Shown here: in pieces, positions 15,915 to 24,367 of the stretch | Layout: each line of letters begins with the position of its first letter | Position numbering within the stretch: position 1 is the stretch's first letter | Origin: Candidatus Methylacidiphilales bacterium | Lineage (GTDB): Bacteria > Verrucomicrobiota > Verrucomicrobiia > Methylacidiphilales > JAAUTS01 | Direction of reading: 5' to 3' | Assembly (NCBI GenBank): GCA_028713655.1 | Contig: JAQTNW010000018.1 | Coordinates: forward strand, 1-63,959 | DNA: 63,959 nucleotides | Made by a program: the position numbers and the translations under genes | The notes under the pieces: generated by a model | What the model saw: only the letters and a program-made list of their open reading frames with translations | Told to the model about the DNA's origin: nothing | The model's database searches: none

Positions 15915-16172
15915 ATGAAAACAGCCACGATTCTGATTGCGTTGGGTGTTGCCGGACTGATTTATGTGCCTGCGTCCTTGGCTGTTCTTTATTTCCAAAC
16001 ATGGAGCGAGATGAGTAGGAGCGGGGGAAAAGAATGGACCATGGAATATTTTTCGGATTATCTGAGCGCCTTTCGTCTCGTACTTATTCCCCTGATTTCC
16101 TTGGGCTTCATAGTTGCCGGCATTTTATTGAAGAGATTAAAGACGAAAATGATCGGAATGGGTATCCGGTAA
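15915..16172 (+). CDS. Small two-helix membrane protein
   Basis: An 85-aa protein with two clear transmembrane helices (ATILIALGVAGLIYVPASLAVLYF and LVLIPLISLGFIVAGILL) and a short basic tail. I do not recognise a family. It lies between two other small membrane proteins on the same strand, with short spacers, so the three may be a unit. The 130-base gap before it (15782-15914) has no supported gene. Confidence 0.55.
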   Translation: MKTATILIALGVAGLIYVPASLAVLYFQTWSEMSRSGGKEWTMEYFSDYLSAFRLVLIPLISLGFIVAGILLKRLKTKMIGMGIR

Positions 16173-16207
16173 ATTTTCAACCAACTCGTTTGTTAAGCGG
16201 AAATGAT

Positions 16208-16396
16208 ATGGGCGATCTCATCGAAGTTTTAATTCAAATCCTGTGGTGGCCCTATGATGCATGGAAAAGCACCACCGAAAATTCCAGAGTTGGAACTTCT
16301 CCGCAGGAAGAAAAAACGATTCGATTTTGGGCCACCTGTGCGATCATCGGGGCCGTAATTTTGAGTATCCTTGGAACTGTTCTTTGGATTTATTAA
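16208..16396 (+). CDS. Very small membrane protein
   Basis: A 62-aa open frame starting at ATG 16208 (MGDLIEVLIQILWWPYDAWK). It has an amphipathic N-terminal helix, a polar middle and one C-terminal transmembrane segment (FWATCAIIGAVILSILGTVLWIY). AGCGGA lies just upstream as a weak ribosome site. The longer in-frame extension to 16034 overlaps the preceding gene and is not favoured. Family unknown. Confidence 0.5.
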   Translation: MGDLIEVLIQILWWPYDAWKSTTENSRVGTSPQEEKTIRFWATCAIIGAVILSILGTVLWIY

Positions 16397-16480
16397 AAAT
16401 GCTTTTCTTCGCGTCTTGGCGGCTTCGCGCGAGAAATTCCCCGATCTGCGGCATGCAGCGGATCAAATCAGCGGGGAAAA

Positions 16481-17494
16481 TCAATTCCCGCCGGTGATTC
16501 GATTCAGCGCGATCAGGCAGGCGGTGCGCACGTTTCCGTTTTGCTCCTTGTCCACAGACAGGGTTTTCAACATCGGTACGGAGTCTTTATCCTGAAAAAT
16601 TCCCAAAGCCAGGATGGCCTCGATTCTAACCCGCAGGTCCGGATGGTTTACAGTTCTCCGCAGGCCGGGCAGGGCGGCGGGGTCCTTGCTTTTTTCAAGC
16701 GCGCGGATGATATCGCGCAGGTCTTTGTTCTCAGGATTATCCAATTGCGCCAGCAGCACCCGGAGGCCTTCGGTGTGGCCGATGTTGCTCAAGGCGATGG
16801 CGGCCATTGTCTGGATTGCGAAATCATTGCTGGATAAGGCATTCAGATACGCCTGCTTGTTTTCCTCGGTTGCCAGTTCCTCAAGCGCGTTCCGCACATT
16901 TTTTTGCACGTAACTGTCGGGATCATTCACGATGGGGAAAAGGGAGGCGGCCGCCTGAGCGTCGCCTATTTTGCCCAGGGCAAAAGCGGCTTCGCCGCGG
17001 ACGGACCAATCCTCGTCCTTGAGGAAATCAACCAGGACCGGGATGGCTTTTTTATTTTTCAAATCGCCCAGGGCCTGGACCACGGCGTGGCGGACGGATT
17101 TTTCCGGGTCTTTGGAGGCTTTGATCAGGGGATTCAACGCATTGGGATCTTTCATCGGCCCGAGTGCGCGGGCGGCGGTCACGCGGATGATGGGGTCTTT
17201 ATTGCCCAGGGCCTTGTACAAGATGGTGTCCTTGGGATTCACATCCTGCAGGGTGCGGTAGGCGGCGATGGCATAGCCGGGTTGTTCGACTTTCAGAAAG
17301 AAGAGCACGCGCTGGCGGAGCAGCTTGACGCTTTTGGGATTATCGCGGAGGGCTTTTTCCAGAATGGAGCTGGCTTCCTCGTACTTGCGTTGTTCCATGA
17401 GGTTGTTGCAACTGGTGATGATCGCCGACTCCTTGCCGCAACCTGAGAAGAGAACGCAAAGGACGATAAGCTGGAGAAAGGTGAAAATACGCAT
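16481..17494 (-). CDS. Lipoprotein with TPR-like start and HEAT repeats
   Basis: A 337-aa protein exported as a lipoprotein: hydrophobic leader with lipobox LFSGC at residues ~16-20. Residues ~28-90 look like TPR helices (QRKYEEASSILEKALRDNPKSVKLLRQR). The rest is a series of HEAT/PBS-type repeats of ~31 residues (IIRVTAARALGPMKDPNAL, SVRHAVVQALGDLKNKKAI, SVRGEAAFALGKIGDAQAA, with further copies to the end). This is a protein-protein scaffold at the membrane; its partners cannot be inferred. It is the first gene transcribed leftward after tRNA-Thr. Confidence 0.88.
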   Translation of the reverse strand: MRIFTFLQLIVLCVLFSGCGKESAIITSCNNLMEQRKYEEASSILEKALRDNPKSVKLLRQRVLFFLKVEQPGYAIAAYRTLQDVNPKDTILYKALGNKDPIIRVTAARALGPMKDPNALNPLIKASKDPEKSVRHAVVQALGDLKNKKAIPVLVDFLKDEDWSVRGEAAFALGKIGDAQAAASLFPIVNDPDSYVQKNVRNALEELATEENKQAYLNALSSNDFAIQTMAAIALSNIGHTEGLRVLLAQLDNPENKDLRDIIRALEKSKDPAALPGLRRTVNHPDLRVRIEAILALGIFQDKDSVPMLKTLSVDKEQNGNVRTACLIALNRITGGN

Positions 17495-17543
17495 GCAGCC
17501 ATGTTATGCGGGAGGGTTTTGAAGGCGCAAGAAGATTTGGGGG

Positions 17544-17615
17544 AGCCGACTATCGGATTTGAACCGATGACCGGCTGATTACAAATCAGCTGCTCTACCA
17601 CTGAGCTAAGTCGGC
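17544..17615 (-). tRNA. tRNA-Thr (anticodon TGT)
   Basis: A 72-base cloverleaf on the minus strand. The acceptor GCCGACT pairs with AGTCGGC, the D arm contains TAGCTCAGTGGTAGAGC, the anticodon arm CTGAT-TTGTAAT-CAG region yields TGT, and the T arm is CATCGGTTCAAATCCGATA. The discriminator is T; CCA is not encoded. Confidence 0.95.
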
Positions 17616-17689
17616 AAGAGGGCCAATCATCATGGCCGAAGCCCTGAAATTGTCGATTTGAATCTGGAGTTTTAACATGAACTGGAGAA

Positions 17690-17875
17690 CGCGTTTTTAC
17701 AGGAAGATCGCGAAGAACGCTGAAGCTTGCCCGCGAAACACACGAAGGTCACGAAAGGAAGGCCCGCCCGAGGATGGATTTGTCAATGCACCTGCGCCCA
17801 GACACAGAGGGCTTGAAACTGAAGACTGAAAATCCGCCGACGGACGGATTCGCCGGGCGCGAACTTAAAACTTGG
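17690..17875. repeat. Spacer with two kinds of decayed intergenic repeats
   Basis: The stretch between tRNA-Thr and pyk has no gene. TTTTTACAGGAAGATCGCGAAG (17693-17714) is the reverse complement of the repeat start at 11342. GACGGATTCGCCGGG followed by GCGAACTTAAAACTT (17844-17875) recurs almost exactly at 40061-40090. Low-complexity CACGAAGGTCACGAAAGG lies between them. Confidence 0.6.
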
Positions 17876-19391
17876 AAGGGGAATTAGCCGGCGGGTAGGC
17901 GAGCGGCTGGAACTGGCCCAGGAGGCGGTATTGCACGGACCAATAGCGTTCGCCGTTGTGGTACTGATCGGTCATGACCACCAGTTTCGCGCCTTTGGGA
18001 AGAACCTGCTGTTGCAGGAGAAGGTCTTCGGCCAGGTCGATGTTTTGCAGGGGGCTTGTGGAAAACTTCAGGACGAATGGTTTGACGGCATAATGCATGC
18101 AAAGCTGGCGGGCGATTTGAGCGTCGGGCGTGAACGCAAAGATCGGCGTGTGGCGCGGGCGCAGGGCTGCGCAGATGCGGGCGCTATAACCGGTGTTTGT
18201 GAAGACAACCAGGGCGTCGGACTTCAACTGGTTGGCCATGTGTACGGCTGAGGAGGCAATCCGGTCGTGTTCATCCCTCAACACCAGGTCGCTGTGGAAG
18301 CCAATGCTGCCGCTGCGTTCGATGCGGGCGGCCACTTTGTCCAGGACTTCCACGCATTTCACGGGGTATTTCCCGACGGTGGTTTCGCCGGACAGCATGA
18401 TGGCGTCGGCCTGCTCAAACACCGCGTTTGCCACATCGGTGATCTCCGCGCGGGTGGGCAGGGGGTTCTGGATCATGCTTTCCAACATGTGGGTGGCGAC
18501 AATCACGGGTTTGCCGACCGCGAGGCACTTTTTGACGATCTGGCGCTGCACAATGGGAAGCTCCTCGTACGGCCATTCAATGCCCAAATCTCCACGGGCC
18601 ACCATGATGCAGTCGGCTTCCCGGATGATTTCGCTGACATTATGCACGGCGGACTGGTCTTCGATTTTGGCCACGATCTTGATGGACCCGCCGCCTTGGG
18701 CCGCGAGCACCTGGCGGAGCAGGTCCACGTCGTTCCCTTCGCGGACAAACGAAAGCGCGATGATATCGACGCCGGTTTCCACGCCGACCTTGACGTCGGC
18801 CAGGTCTTTTTCCGTCAGGGCGGGCAGCTTGACCCGGATGCCGGGCAGGTTGATGTGGCGGCGGCTGCCGAGCGAGCCGGAGGTCATGACTTTGCAGACC
18901 AATTCCTGCTGGCGCTTTTCCTGGACCATCATTTGGATGACGCCATTGTCAACCAGCACGACATCCCCGACGTTGATGTCGCTCAGGAGTTCGTCGTAGT
19001 TGGTATCCACGGAATGCTCCTCCTCGGAAACATGGCCGCGGACGGTAAAAGTGAACGAGTCGCCCACCTTGAGGTCGAGTTTGTTGGGCAAATCCCCGGT
19101 GCGGATGGCGGGCCCTTGGGTGTCCATCAGAATGGCGGTGCTTTTGTCTAGTTCGGCGCTGAGGTTGCGGATCGTGGGGACAATATGCCGCACCCAATTA
19201 TGAGAGGCATGCGACATATTGAGCCGGAACACATTGACCCCCGCGATGATCAATTTTTTAAGCATCTCGGGCGACTCGGTTGCAGGCCCGAGCGTTACGA
19301 TGATTTTGGTCTTACGCACAACCCTGTTTAATGGCAGAGTACCGCCGCTTGGCAATGCCGCTTTTCTTGCCACTTTGCGGAAAGTCGCCAA
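17865..19391 (-). CDS. pyk: Pyruvate kinase
   Basis: Glycolytic enzyme making pyruvate and ATP from phosphoenolpyruvate and ADP in the cytosol. Conserved features in order: KTKIIVTLGPA, FRLNMSHASH, MDTQGPAIRTG, IALSFVREGNDV, KIEDQSA, MVARGDLGIEWP (metal and substrate site) and ATHMLESMI, ending with a C-terminal alpha/beta regulatory domain (SDALVVFTNTGYSARI). The 508-aa length is slightly above the ~475 usual because of an N-terminal extension. The start given is a TTG; nothing better is visible, and a start nearer KTKIIV is possible. Only 9 bases separate it from the divergent gene at 19401, so one of the two starts may be too far upstream. Confidence 0.95.
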   Translation of the reverse strand: MATFRKVARKAALPSGGTLPLNRVVRKTKIIVTLGPATESPEMLKKLIIAGVNVFRLNMSHASHNWVRHIVPTIRNLSAELDKSTAILMDTQGPAIRTGDLPNKLDLKVGDSFTFTVRGHVSEEEHSVDTNYDELLSDINVGDVVLVDNGVIQMMVQEKRQQELVCKVMTSGSLGSRRHINLPGIRVKLPALTEKDLADVKVGVETGVDIIALSFVREGNDVDLLRQVLAAQGGGSIKIVAKIEDQSAVHNVSEIIREADCIMVARGDLGIEWPYEELPIVQRQIVKKCLAVGKPVIVATHMLESMIQNPLPTRAEITDVANAVFEQADAIMLSGETTVGKYPVKCVEVLDKVAARIERSGSIGFHSDLVLRDEHDRIASSAVHMANQLKSDALVVFTNTGYSARICAALRPRHTPIFAFTPDAQIARQLCMHYAVKPFVLKFSTSPLQNIDLAEDLLLQQQVLPKGAKLVVMTDQYHNGERYWSVQYRLLGQFQPLAYPPANSPSKF

Positions 19392-19400
19392 GATGCCGGG

Positions 19401-20057
19401 ATGTTCAAAGCCGAGGATTATCTCGATCTAAGCCAGACGGAGCATGTCACGTTATTTGAGGGGACCGAGCATGTCTGGGAAGCGATCAAGCAGATTGAAG
19501 TTTATCTGAAATTCCGCCTCAAGCCGGCAATTCACGCGCAGGCCATCGGGAAACCGTTCATCAGCAACCAGGTTTTTATCGGCGAAGGTTCCGTAGTCGA
19601 ACCCGGGGCGTACATTGCCGGACCGGCCTGGATCGGAAAGAATACCGTGATCCGGCATGGCGCGTATATTCGCGAGAATGTGATTGTGGGCGACGGGTGT
19701 GTGCTCGGCAATAGTTGCGAGTTTAAAAATTGCCTGTTGTTCAACGGCGTGCAGGTCCCGCATTTTTCGTATGTGGGGGACTCCATCCTGGGGTATCAAG
19801 CCCATCTCGGAGCCGGAGCCATTCTTTCCAATTTCAGATTGGACAAAAAAGAAATTTCCGTCCGGCATGAGGGCAAAAAAATCTCCACGGGTCTGAGAAA
19901 ATTCGGCGCGATAATCGGCGACAGGGCCGAGGTCGGTTGCAATGCGGTGATTAATCCCGGGAGTTTGCTGGGACGCGGCTCTGCGGTATATCCCGGAGTG
20001 GTTTGGCAGGGGGCACTGGCGGAAGGAGAGGTTGCCAGGAAGAGCAATTGCATGTAG
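19401..20057 (+). CDS. Left-handed beta-helix (hexapeptide) acyltransferase-like protein
   Basis: A 218-aa protein. After ~60 residues with a GTEHVWEAIKQIEVYLKF helix, residues ~65-210 show hexapeptide repeats: QVFIGEGSVVEPGAYIAGP, IGKNTVIRHGAYIRENVIVGDGCVLG, YVGDSILGYQAHLGAGAI, IIGDRAEVGCNAVINPGSLLG. This resembles the C-terminal half of GlmU or sugar-nucleotidyltransferases lacking the catalytic nucleotidyltransferase domain. The likely activity is transfer of an acetyl or acyl group to a sugar or sugar nucleotide for envelope building; this is inference. It ends with RKSNCM. Divergent from pyk with almost no spacer. Confidence 0.85.
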   Translation: MFKAEDYLDLSQTEHVTLFEGTEHVWEAIKQIEVYLKFRLKPAIHAQAIGKPFISNQVFIGEGSVVEPGAYIAGPAWIGKNTVIRHGAYIRENVIVGDGCVLGNSCEFKNCLLFNGVQVPHFSYVGDSILGYQAHLGAGAILSNFRLDKKEISVRHEGKKISTGLRKFGAIIGDRAEVGCNAVINPGSLLGRGSAVYPGVVWQGALAEGEVARKSNCM

Positions 20058-20206
20058 CCTACATGTCCCATGCGCATTCCTCCCTGCCGCGGGTGAGAAA
20101 GGGTGCGCGGTGGTTTTTTAAAACTGAGGTGAAGGATGCAGGCTAATATTGCGCGAAGGCGCGCAAGAACGAAGACAGAACGTTCTTTGGGTTAAAACAG
20201 AGACTG

Positions 20207-21166
20207 CTACGTTTCAAACGGACCGTAGTTGCGGTAGCGCTCGTAGCGCTTTTCCATGAGCTGCTTGACCGGTTGTTTTCCCAGTTCCGCCAACGACCTT
20301 AGCAAGGCCGCTTTTACATTTGCGGCGCCTGTGTCCCAGTCTCGATGTACGCCGCCCATGGGCTCGGGGATAATCTCATCGACAAATTTCATTTTCAGAA
20401 GGTCTGGCGCCGACATCTTCAATGCGGCCGCCGCCTGCGGGGCAAAAGCCCGGTCTTTCCATAGAATGCCTGCGCAACCCTCGGGGGAGATGACAGAATA
20501 ATAGGAATTTTCGAGGATGAGGATGCGGTCCGCCACGCCGATTCCGAGCGCGCCGCCGCTGCCGCCCTCGCCAATGACCACGGCCAGCACCGGCACGTCG
20601 AGATTGAACATTTCGCGGATGTTGACGGCGATGGCCTCCGCAATGTGGCGCTCCTCCGAAGGAACGCCGGGAAATGCGCCGGGTGTGTCGATAAAGCTGA
20701 TGATGGGCAGTTTGAATTTTGCCGCCATTTTCATCAGGCGCAGGGCTTTGCGGTATCCTTCCGGGTGGGCGCAACCAAAATTGCGCATGAGGTTTTCCTT
20801 TGTGTTTCGGCCCTTTTGGTGTCCGACAATCATGACGGGACGTTCGTCAATGATGGCCAAGCCGCCGATGAGGGCTTTGTCGTCGCCGTAGAGCCGGTCG
20901 CCATGCAGTTCTGTGAAGTCCGAACAAATCCGGCTGATATAATCGAGGGTGTAGGGGCGGCTCGGATGCCGGACAATCAAGACGCGCTGCCACGGGTTGA
21001 GATTTCCATAAATCTGTTTTTGAGCCTGCGCGATTTTTGTTTTGAGCTGGCGAATCTCGTCTTTGAGATCCACATGGTGGGTGCTGGAGTGGGAGAGTAG
21101 CTCTTCCATCATCCGTTCCAGCTCAACTAATGGCTTTTCAAATTCCAGTGGTGCGATTGGCTTCAT
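20207..21166 (-). CDS. accA: Acetyl-CoA carboxylase carboxyltransferase subunit alpha
   Basis: Cytosolic subunit that with AccD transfers the carboxyl group from biotin carboxyl carrier protein to acetyl-CoA, forming malonyl-CoA for fatty-acid synthesis. Full length (319 aa). Visible: an N-terminal helical region (EKPLVELERMMEELL), WQRVLIVRHPSRPYTLDYI, HGDRLYGDDKALIGG, GHQKGRNTKEN, NFGCAHPEGYRKALRLM, FIDTPGAFPG, GEGGSGGALGIG and YYSVISPEGCAGILWKD. Other acc genes are not in the window. Divergent from sufT across a ~180-base spacer that should hold both promoters. Confidence 0.97.
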   Translation of the reverse strand: MKPIAPLEFEKPLVELERMMEELLSHSSTHHVDLKDEIRQLKTKIAQAQKQIYGNLNPWQRVLIVRHPSRPYTLDYISRICSDFTELHGDRLYGDDKALIGGLAIIDERPVMIVGHQKGRNTKENLMRNFGCAHPEGYRKALRLMKMAAKFKLPIISFIDTPGAFPGVPSEERHIAEAIAVNIREMFNLDVPVLAVVIGEGGSGGALGIGVADRILILENSYYSVISPEGCAGILWKDRAFAPQAAAALKMSAPDLLKMKFVDEIIPEPMGGVHRDWDTGAANVKAALLRSLAELGKQPVKQLMEKRYERYRNYGPFET

Positions 21167-21345
21167 GCGCGGCTGTCGTCAACGAGGGTTTCCGATTTAT
21201 CATCAAATGGTTACATTTGTTTTTCTAGTTTAACGTCATTAAAAGATTGGAGTTTGAGGGTTGGATTACAAGAATAAATCATGGAGCCTTGACTAAGCGG
21301 ACTAATGAGCCACTTTGTCATTTTGGCTGTTGAACCCCGGAGTTG

Positions 21346-21924
21346 ATGCATCTTATCGCCTCCATGGATATGCCGAAGAATATGACATCAGAAAATACAA
21401 TTATCCTCCAGCGCGACATTAATGGAGTGCAGATTCCCAACGGGAATATTGTGACCTTAAAAAAGGGGGAGACTGTCGTACTTACCCAGTCATTGGGCGG
21501 CAGTTTTACCATACATGCTGTGGCTCACGGGGGCTTGTTTCGGATTGATGGCAATGACGCCGGTGCTTTGGGACTTGAACTGATGCAGTCCGACGGTGTT
21601 GTTTCGGCGAAGCCCATCGAGGAGCAGGTATGGGAAGTTCTGAAAACATGTTATGACCCGGAGATACCGGTCAATATTGTGGACTTGGGCCTTATCTACG
21701 GCATGGAAGTTTCCGAAATCTCCAGAGGCAAGCGGGTTGCCGTCAAAATGACATTGACCGCGCCGGGGTGCGGCATGGGGCCGTCGATTGCGGATGACGC
21801 GCGGCGAAAGGTGCTGGCCTTGCCCGGGATTGTCGAGGCGTATGTGGAGATTACCTGGGATCCGCCCTGGACTCCCGCGCGGATCACGGGTGAGGGAAGG
21901 GCGATGTTAGGGTTGGAAGATTGA
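21346..21924 (+). CDS. sufT: SufT-type Fe-S cluster assembly factor
   Basis: About 190 aa. The first ~85 residues (IILQRDINGVQIPNGNIVTLKKGE, TQSLGGSFTIHA) are the SufT-specific N-terminal domain. The rest is a MIP18/PaaD-like (DUF59) domain with CYDPEIPVNIVDLGLIYGMEV and TLTAPGCGMGPSIADDARRKV, including the conserved Cys in APGCGMG, and a C-terminal DPPWTPARIT. SufT acts in maturation of Fe-S proteins. The start is uncertain: ATG 21346 is given, but MTSENTII at 21385 fits the family better. Confidence 0.92.
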   Translation: MHLIASMDMPKNMTSENTIILQRDINGVQIPNGNIVTLKKGETVVLTQSLGGSFTIHAVAHGGLFRIDGNDAGALGLELMQSDGVVSAKPIEEQVWEVLKTCYDPEIPVNIVDLGLIYGMEVSEISRGKRVAVKMTLTAPGCGMGPSIADDARRKVLALPGIVEAYVEITWDPPWTPARITGEGRAMLGLED

Positions 21925-22057
21925 CGGCACTTTGCCGCCGGAATCAGGCTGCGTGGGCGGTACAGGCGTCTGGCTGTTCACAAATGCCCCGAAATCGGAT
22001 TTGACTCCATCCGCTCTTGCGCCTGTAATTGCACTTGTGAGTTTACACCACCACCCA

Positions 22058-22447
22058 GTGCCGGGGCTTAGTATTTTGATTCTGGATGATGACCGCCTTG
22101 TTTTGAGTTTCCTTTCCGATTTTCTCAAGCACAAGGGGCATGCCGTCACGCCCATTCTGGATGCCAGGGATTTGGAAAGGGCGGTTCGTGAAAACAAGTG
22201 CAATGCCGCGGTTGTGGATATTCGTTTGAAAGGTGAGGAAGGGCTCCAGTTCATACCCAAAATCAAGGAGCTGATTTCCAACGGTCCCGTGATCGTTTTT
22301 ACCGCTCTTGGGTACAAGGAGGAGCAGATGCAGCGGGCGCTCAAGCTGGGCGCCACGGGATATGTCAGCAAGCTGCTTCCTCCGGAGGAGTTGTACGCCG
22401 CCCTGATGCGCGCGTTTGAATCCCATGCCGCGGCGAAGGCTCCGTAG
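22058..22447 (+). CDS. Stand-alone response-regulator receiver (CheY-like) protein
   Basis: A ~130-aa receiver domain with no output domain: acidic pair in LILDDDRLV, phospho-acceptor Asp in AAVVDIRLKG, Thr in VIVFTALGY and Lys in GYVSKLLPPEE. It should take phosphate from a histidine kinase not in this window and act by protein-protein contact. No ATG fits; GTG at 22058 (VPGLSILIL) or GTG at 22037 are the possible starts, neither with a convincing ribosome site. It follows sufT by about 110-130 bases, depending on which start is used. Confidence 0.85.
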   Translation: MPGLSILILDDDRLVLSFLSDFLKHKGHAVTPILDARDLERAVRENKCNAAVVDIRLKGEEGLQFIPKIKELISNGPVIVFTALGYKEEQMQRALKLGATGYVSKLLPPEELYAALMRAFESHAAAKAP

Positions 22448-22577
22448 GAAGTTTTCCCTCATCGCCAGGTTTACCGTGCTGGCGCGAGGCCTGTTTTATA
22501 TCATTCCAGTATAACTAATTCATTCTGCAAAATATTTGGAGCTTGCGCAGGCGCCCCGGGCGGGCAAATTGGGGCGT

Positions 22578-23399
22578 ATGCTGGCTTATTTCACCCATCA
22601 CTTCAGCCCCTTTCTTTGGCAATGGTCGGGCAACTGGGGAATCCGGTATTACAGCCTCGCGTATGTCATGGGCTTCGCCGCGTTTTATTTCGGCCATCTT
22701 TATTTTTACCGGAAGGGATACTCCGCCTTAAAGCCCGAGGATGTCCTGGATCTTTTGAGCTGGATGGTGGTGGGCACCCTGGTGGGCGGAAGGCTGGGCT
22801 ACTGCCTCTTGTATGACTTCCAAAATACGATCGAAGACCCGCTCTCGATCATTGCATTTTGGAGGGAAGGCGGGCTTCGAGGCATGGCCAGTCATGGCGG
22901 TTTTATCGGCATCATCATCGCCGCGTGGTGGTATGCGAAGCGGCATGGATTTGAATTTTGGCGCCTTGCGGACAATGTGGCAGCCGTGGCGCCGATTGGG
23001 ATTTTTTTGGGAAGAATCGCAAATTTTATCAATGGCGAGTTGTGGGGCAGGCCGTCAAATGTGCCGTGGGCTGTTATTTTCCCCGATGCGCCGTCCGTGA
23101 ATGGCGTACCGGTCCCGCGCCACCCTTCACAACTTTATGAGGCTGTCCTGGAAGGGCTCCTCCTTTTCGCGCTGGTGTGGTTTGTCCGGCAACGCAGGAC
23201 GGCAGCGGGGATTCCGGCGCTGGTTTTTTTGGGCGGCTATTCGCTTGCCCGGATTATTTCGGAATGTTTCAGGGAACCTGATGTGCAGATCGGCTATTAC
23301 TGGGGATGTGTGACACAGGGCCAATTATTGTCGGCCGGGTTGCTGATTTTAACGGCAATCCTTGCATGGTGGAGATGCAGGATGGGAAAAGTCGAATAG
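22578..23399 (+). CDS. lgt: Prolipoprotein diacylglyceryl transferase
   Basis: Inner-membrane enzyme that adds diacylglycerol from phosphatidylglycerol to the lipobox Cys of prolipoproteins, the first step in lipoprotein maturation. The 273-aa protein has seven hydrophobic segments and the family motifs: IRYYSLAYVMGF, GTLVGGRLGYCLLY, GLRGMASHGGFIG (catalytic-site region), GRIANFINGELWGRPSNVPWAVIFP, RHPSQLYEAVLEG and ARIISECFREPD. Start chosen at MLAYFTHHFSP; the upstream extension to a TTG lacks family similarity. Several lipoproteins in the window (HEAT, M16, Deg-like) would be its clients. Confidence 0.96.
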   Translation: MLAYFTHHFSPFLWQWSGNWGIRYYSLAYVMGFAAFYFGHLYFYRKGYSALKPEDVLDLLSWMVVGTLVGGRLGYCLLYDFQNTIEDPLSIIAFWREGGLRGMASHGGFIGIIIAAWWYAKRHGFEFWRLADNVAAVAPIGIFLGRIANFINGELWGRPSNVPWAVIFPDAPSVNGVPVPRHPSQLYEAVLEGLLLFALVWFVRQRRTAAGIPALVFLGGYSLARIISECFREPDVQIGYYWGCVTQGQLLSAGLLILTAILAWWRCRMGKVE

Positions 23400-23486
23400 G
23401 CTAACCTGCATATTTCATACTCATTTTGATGATCGACCTGTTGGTGCTATTACCCAACAGTGGAAAGACTTTAGTAGCGGGTGAGG

Positions 23487-23497
23487 CATCCGGGCTA
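23487..23497 (-). repeat. REP-like motif supplying the stop codon of the FHA gene
   Basis: On the minus strand TAGCCCGGATG, where TAG is the stop codon of the FHA gene. It equals the ends of the inverted repeat at 5.6/6.2 kb and recurs at 63389-63399, where TAA ends vapC. Confidence 0.6.
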
Positions 23498-24232
23498 CGT
23501 GGCTTCTTTTTTCGCTGTGGCCAGGGCGGGGGTTTGTTCCATCTTGCTGATGGCTACCTTGAGTGTGACTTCCCCGATGTGAAGAATCTGTCCGTTGCGC
23601 ACTAGCCCCTGTATGACCGGCTGGCCGTCCACCCGGATGCCGTTCATGGAACCAAGGTCCCGCACCAGCAGGGCATCCTGATTCTGGATCAGAATGGCAT
23701 GTTTCCGGGAGACTGAACTGTCGGACAACATGATGTCATTTTCGGCATGGCGGCCGACCCGGACCTGCTTGCTTTGAATGACGAAACTAAACGGACGGAT
23801 TTCGCGGCTGGCGATTTCAAGGGAAATGAGATAGATGGCGTCCGAATCCTGAATGCTGCGGGTGCGGGTCATCTGGGCTGCTTCAGCCCGAAGCTTTTCC
23901 AGCTCGCCGGAATTTTGAGCCTGGATGGATCTAAGCAGCACGTCCTGAACAAGGCCGCTCATGGTCATTTGTTTGGGCGTTTCGGACTCGACCCATTCAT
24001 AGGTGACATTGGTGTGTGAAAGCATCTCCCACACGGCGGGTTCGCCGCTGAGTGTATTGGTTTCCGCATGCGCCACAATGCCGGTCATGAGGTAAATCGA
24101 GCCCTGCTGATTGTCAAAATTGACAATGAACATTCCGGTGCGGCCGGTATGGCCATAGTGCTGCACCATTTCTCCAAATGGAAAAAGTGCGCCGCCTGAA
24201 GAATTTGTGATGCGCTTGGTCTCCATCACCAC
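23495..24232 (-). CDS. DUF4388 + FHA domain signalling protein
   Basis: A 245-aa cytosolic protein. Residues ~10-110 resemble DUF4388 (PATAN-like): LFPFGEMVQHYGHTGRTGMFIV, GSIYLMTGIVAHAET. Residues ~140-230 are a forkhead-associated domain: VRVGRHAENDIMLSDSSVSRKHA carries the conserved Arg, Ser and His, followed by LGSMNGIRVDGQPV (the conserved N-G). FHA domains bind phosphothreonine peptides, so a Ser/Thr kinase partner is expected but is not in the window. The spacer upstream holds a strong Fur-box-like sequence. The stop codon lies in a REP-like motif. Confidence 0.9.
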   Translation of the reverse strand: MVMETKRITNSSGGALFPFGEMVQHYGHTGRTGMFIVNFDNQQGSIYLMTGIVAHAETNTLSGEPAVWEMLSHTNVTYEWVESETPKQMTMSGLVQDVLLRSIQAQNSGELEKLRAEAAQMTRTRSIQDSDAIYLISLEIASREIRPFSFVIQSKQVRVGRHAENDIMLSDSSVSRKHAILIQNQDALLVRDLGSMNGIRVDGQPVIQGLVRNGQILHIGEVTLKVAISKMEQTPALATAKKEAT

Positions 24233-24292
24233 ACCCGAAGTTGAAGCAACCCCGCCACTTTGCTTAATGCCATTAGATTATCCATAGATTGC

Positions 24293-24311
24293 GTAAATGA
24301 CAATCATTATT
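24293..24311. promoter_or_regulatory. Candidate Fur box upstream of the FHA gene
   Basis: GTAAATGACAATCATTATT matches 15 of 19 positions of the classical consensus GATAATGATAATCATTATC. It lies 61 bases before the ATG of the FHA gene, in the spacer behind the cobalamin adenosyltransferase gene. Counted by hand; no binding data. Confidence 0.5.
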
Positions 24312-24367
24312 ATTGCCAATTGAGAGTGTAAATTGCTGGTAACACAGCAGCTTGAAATACAAGTACT

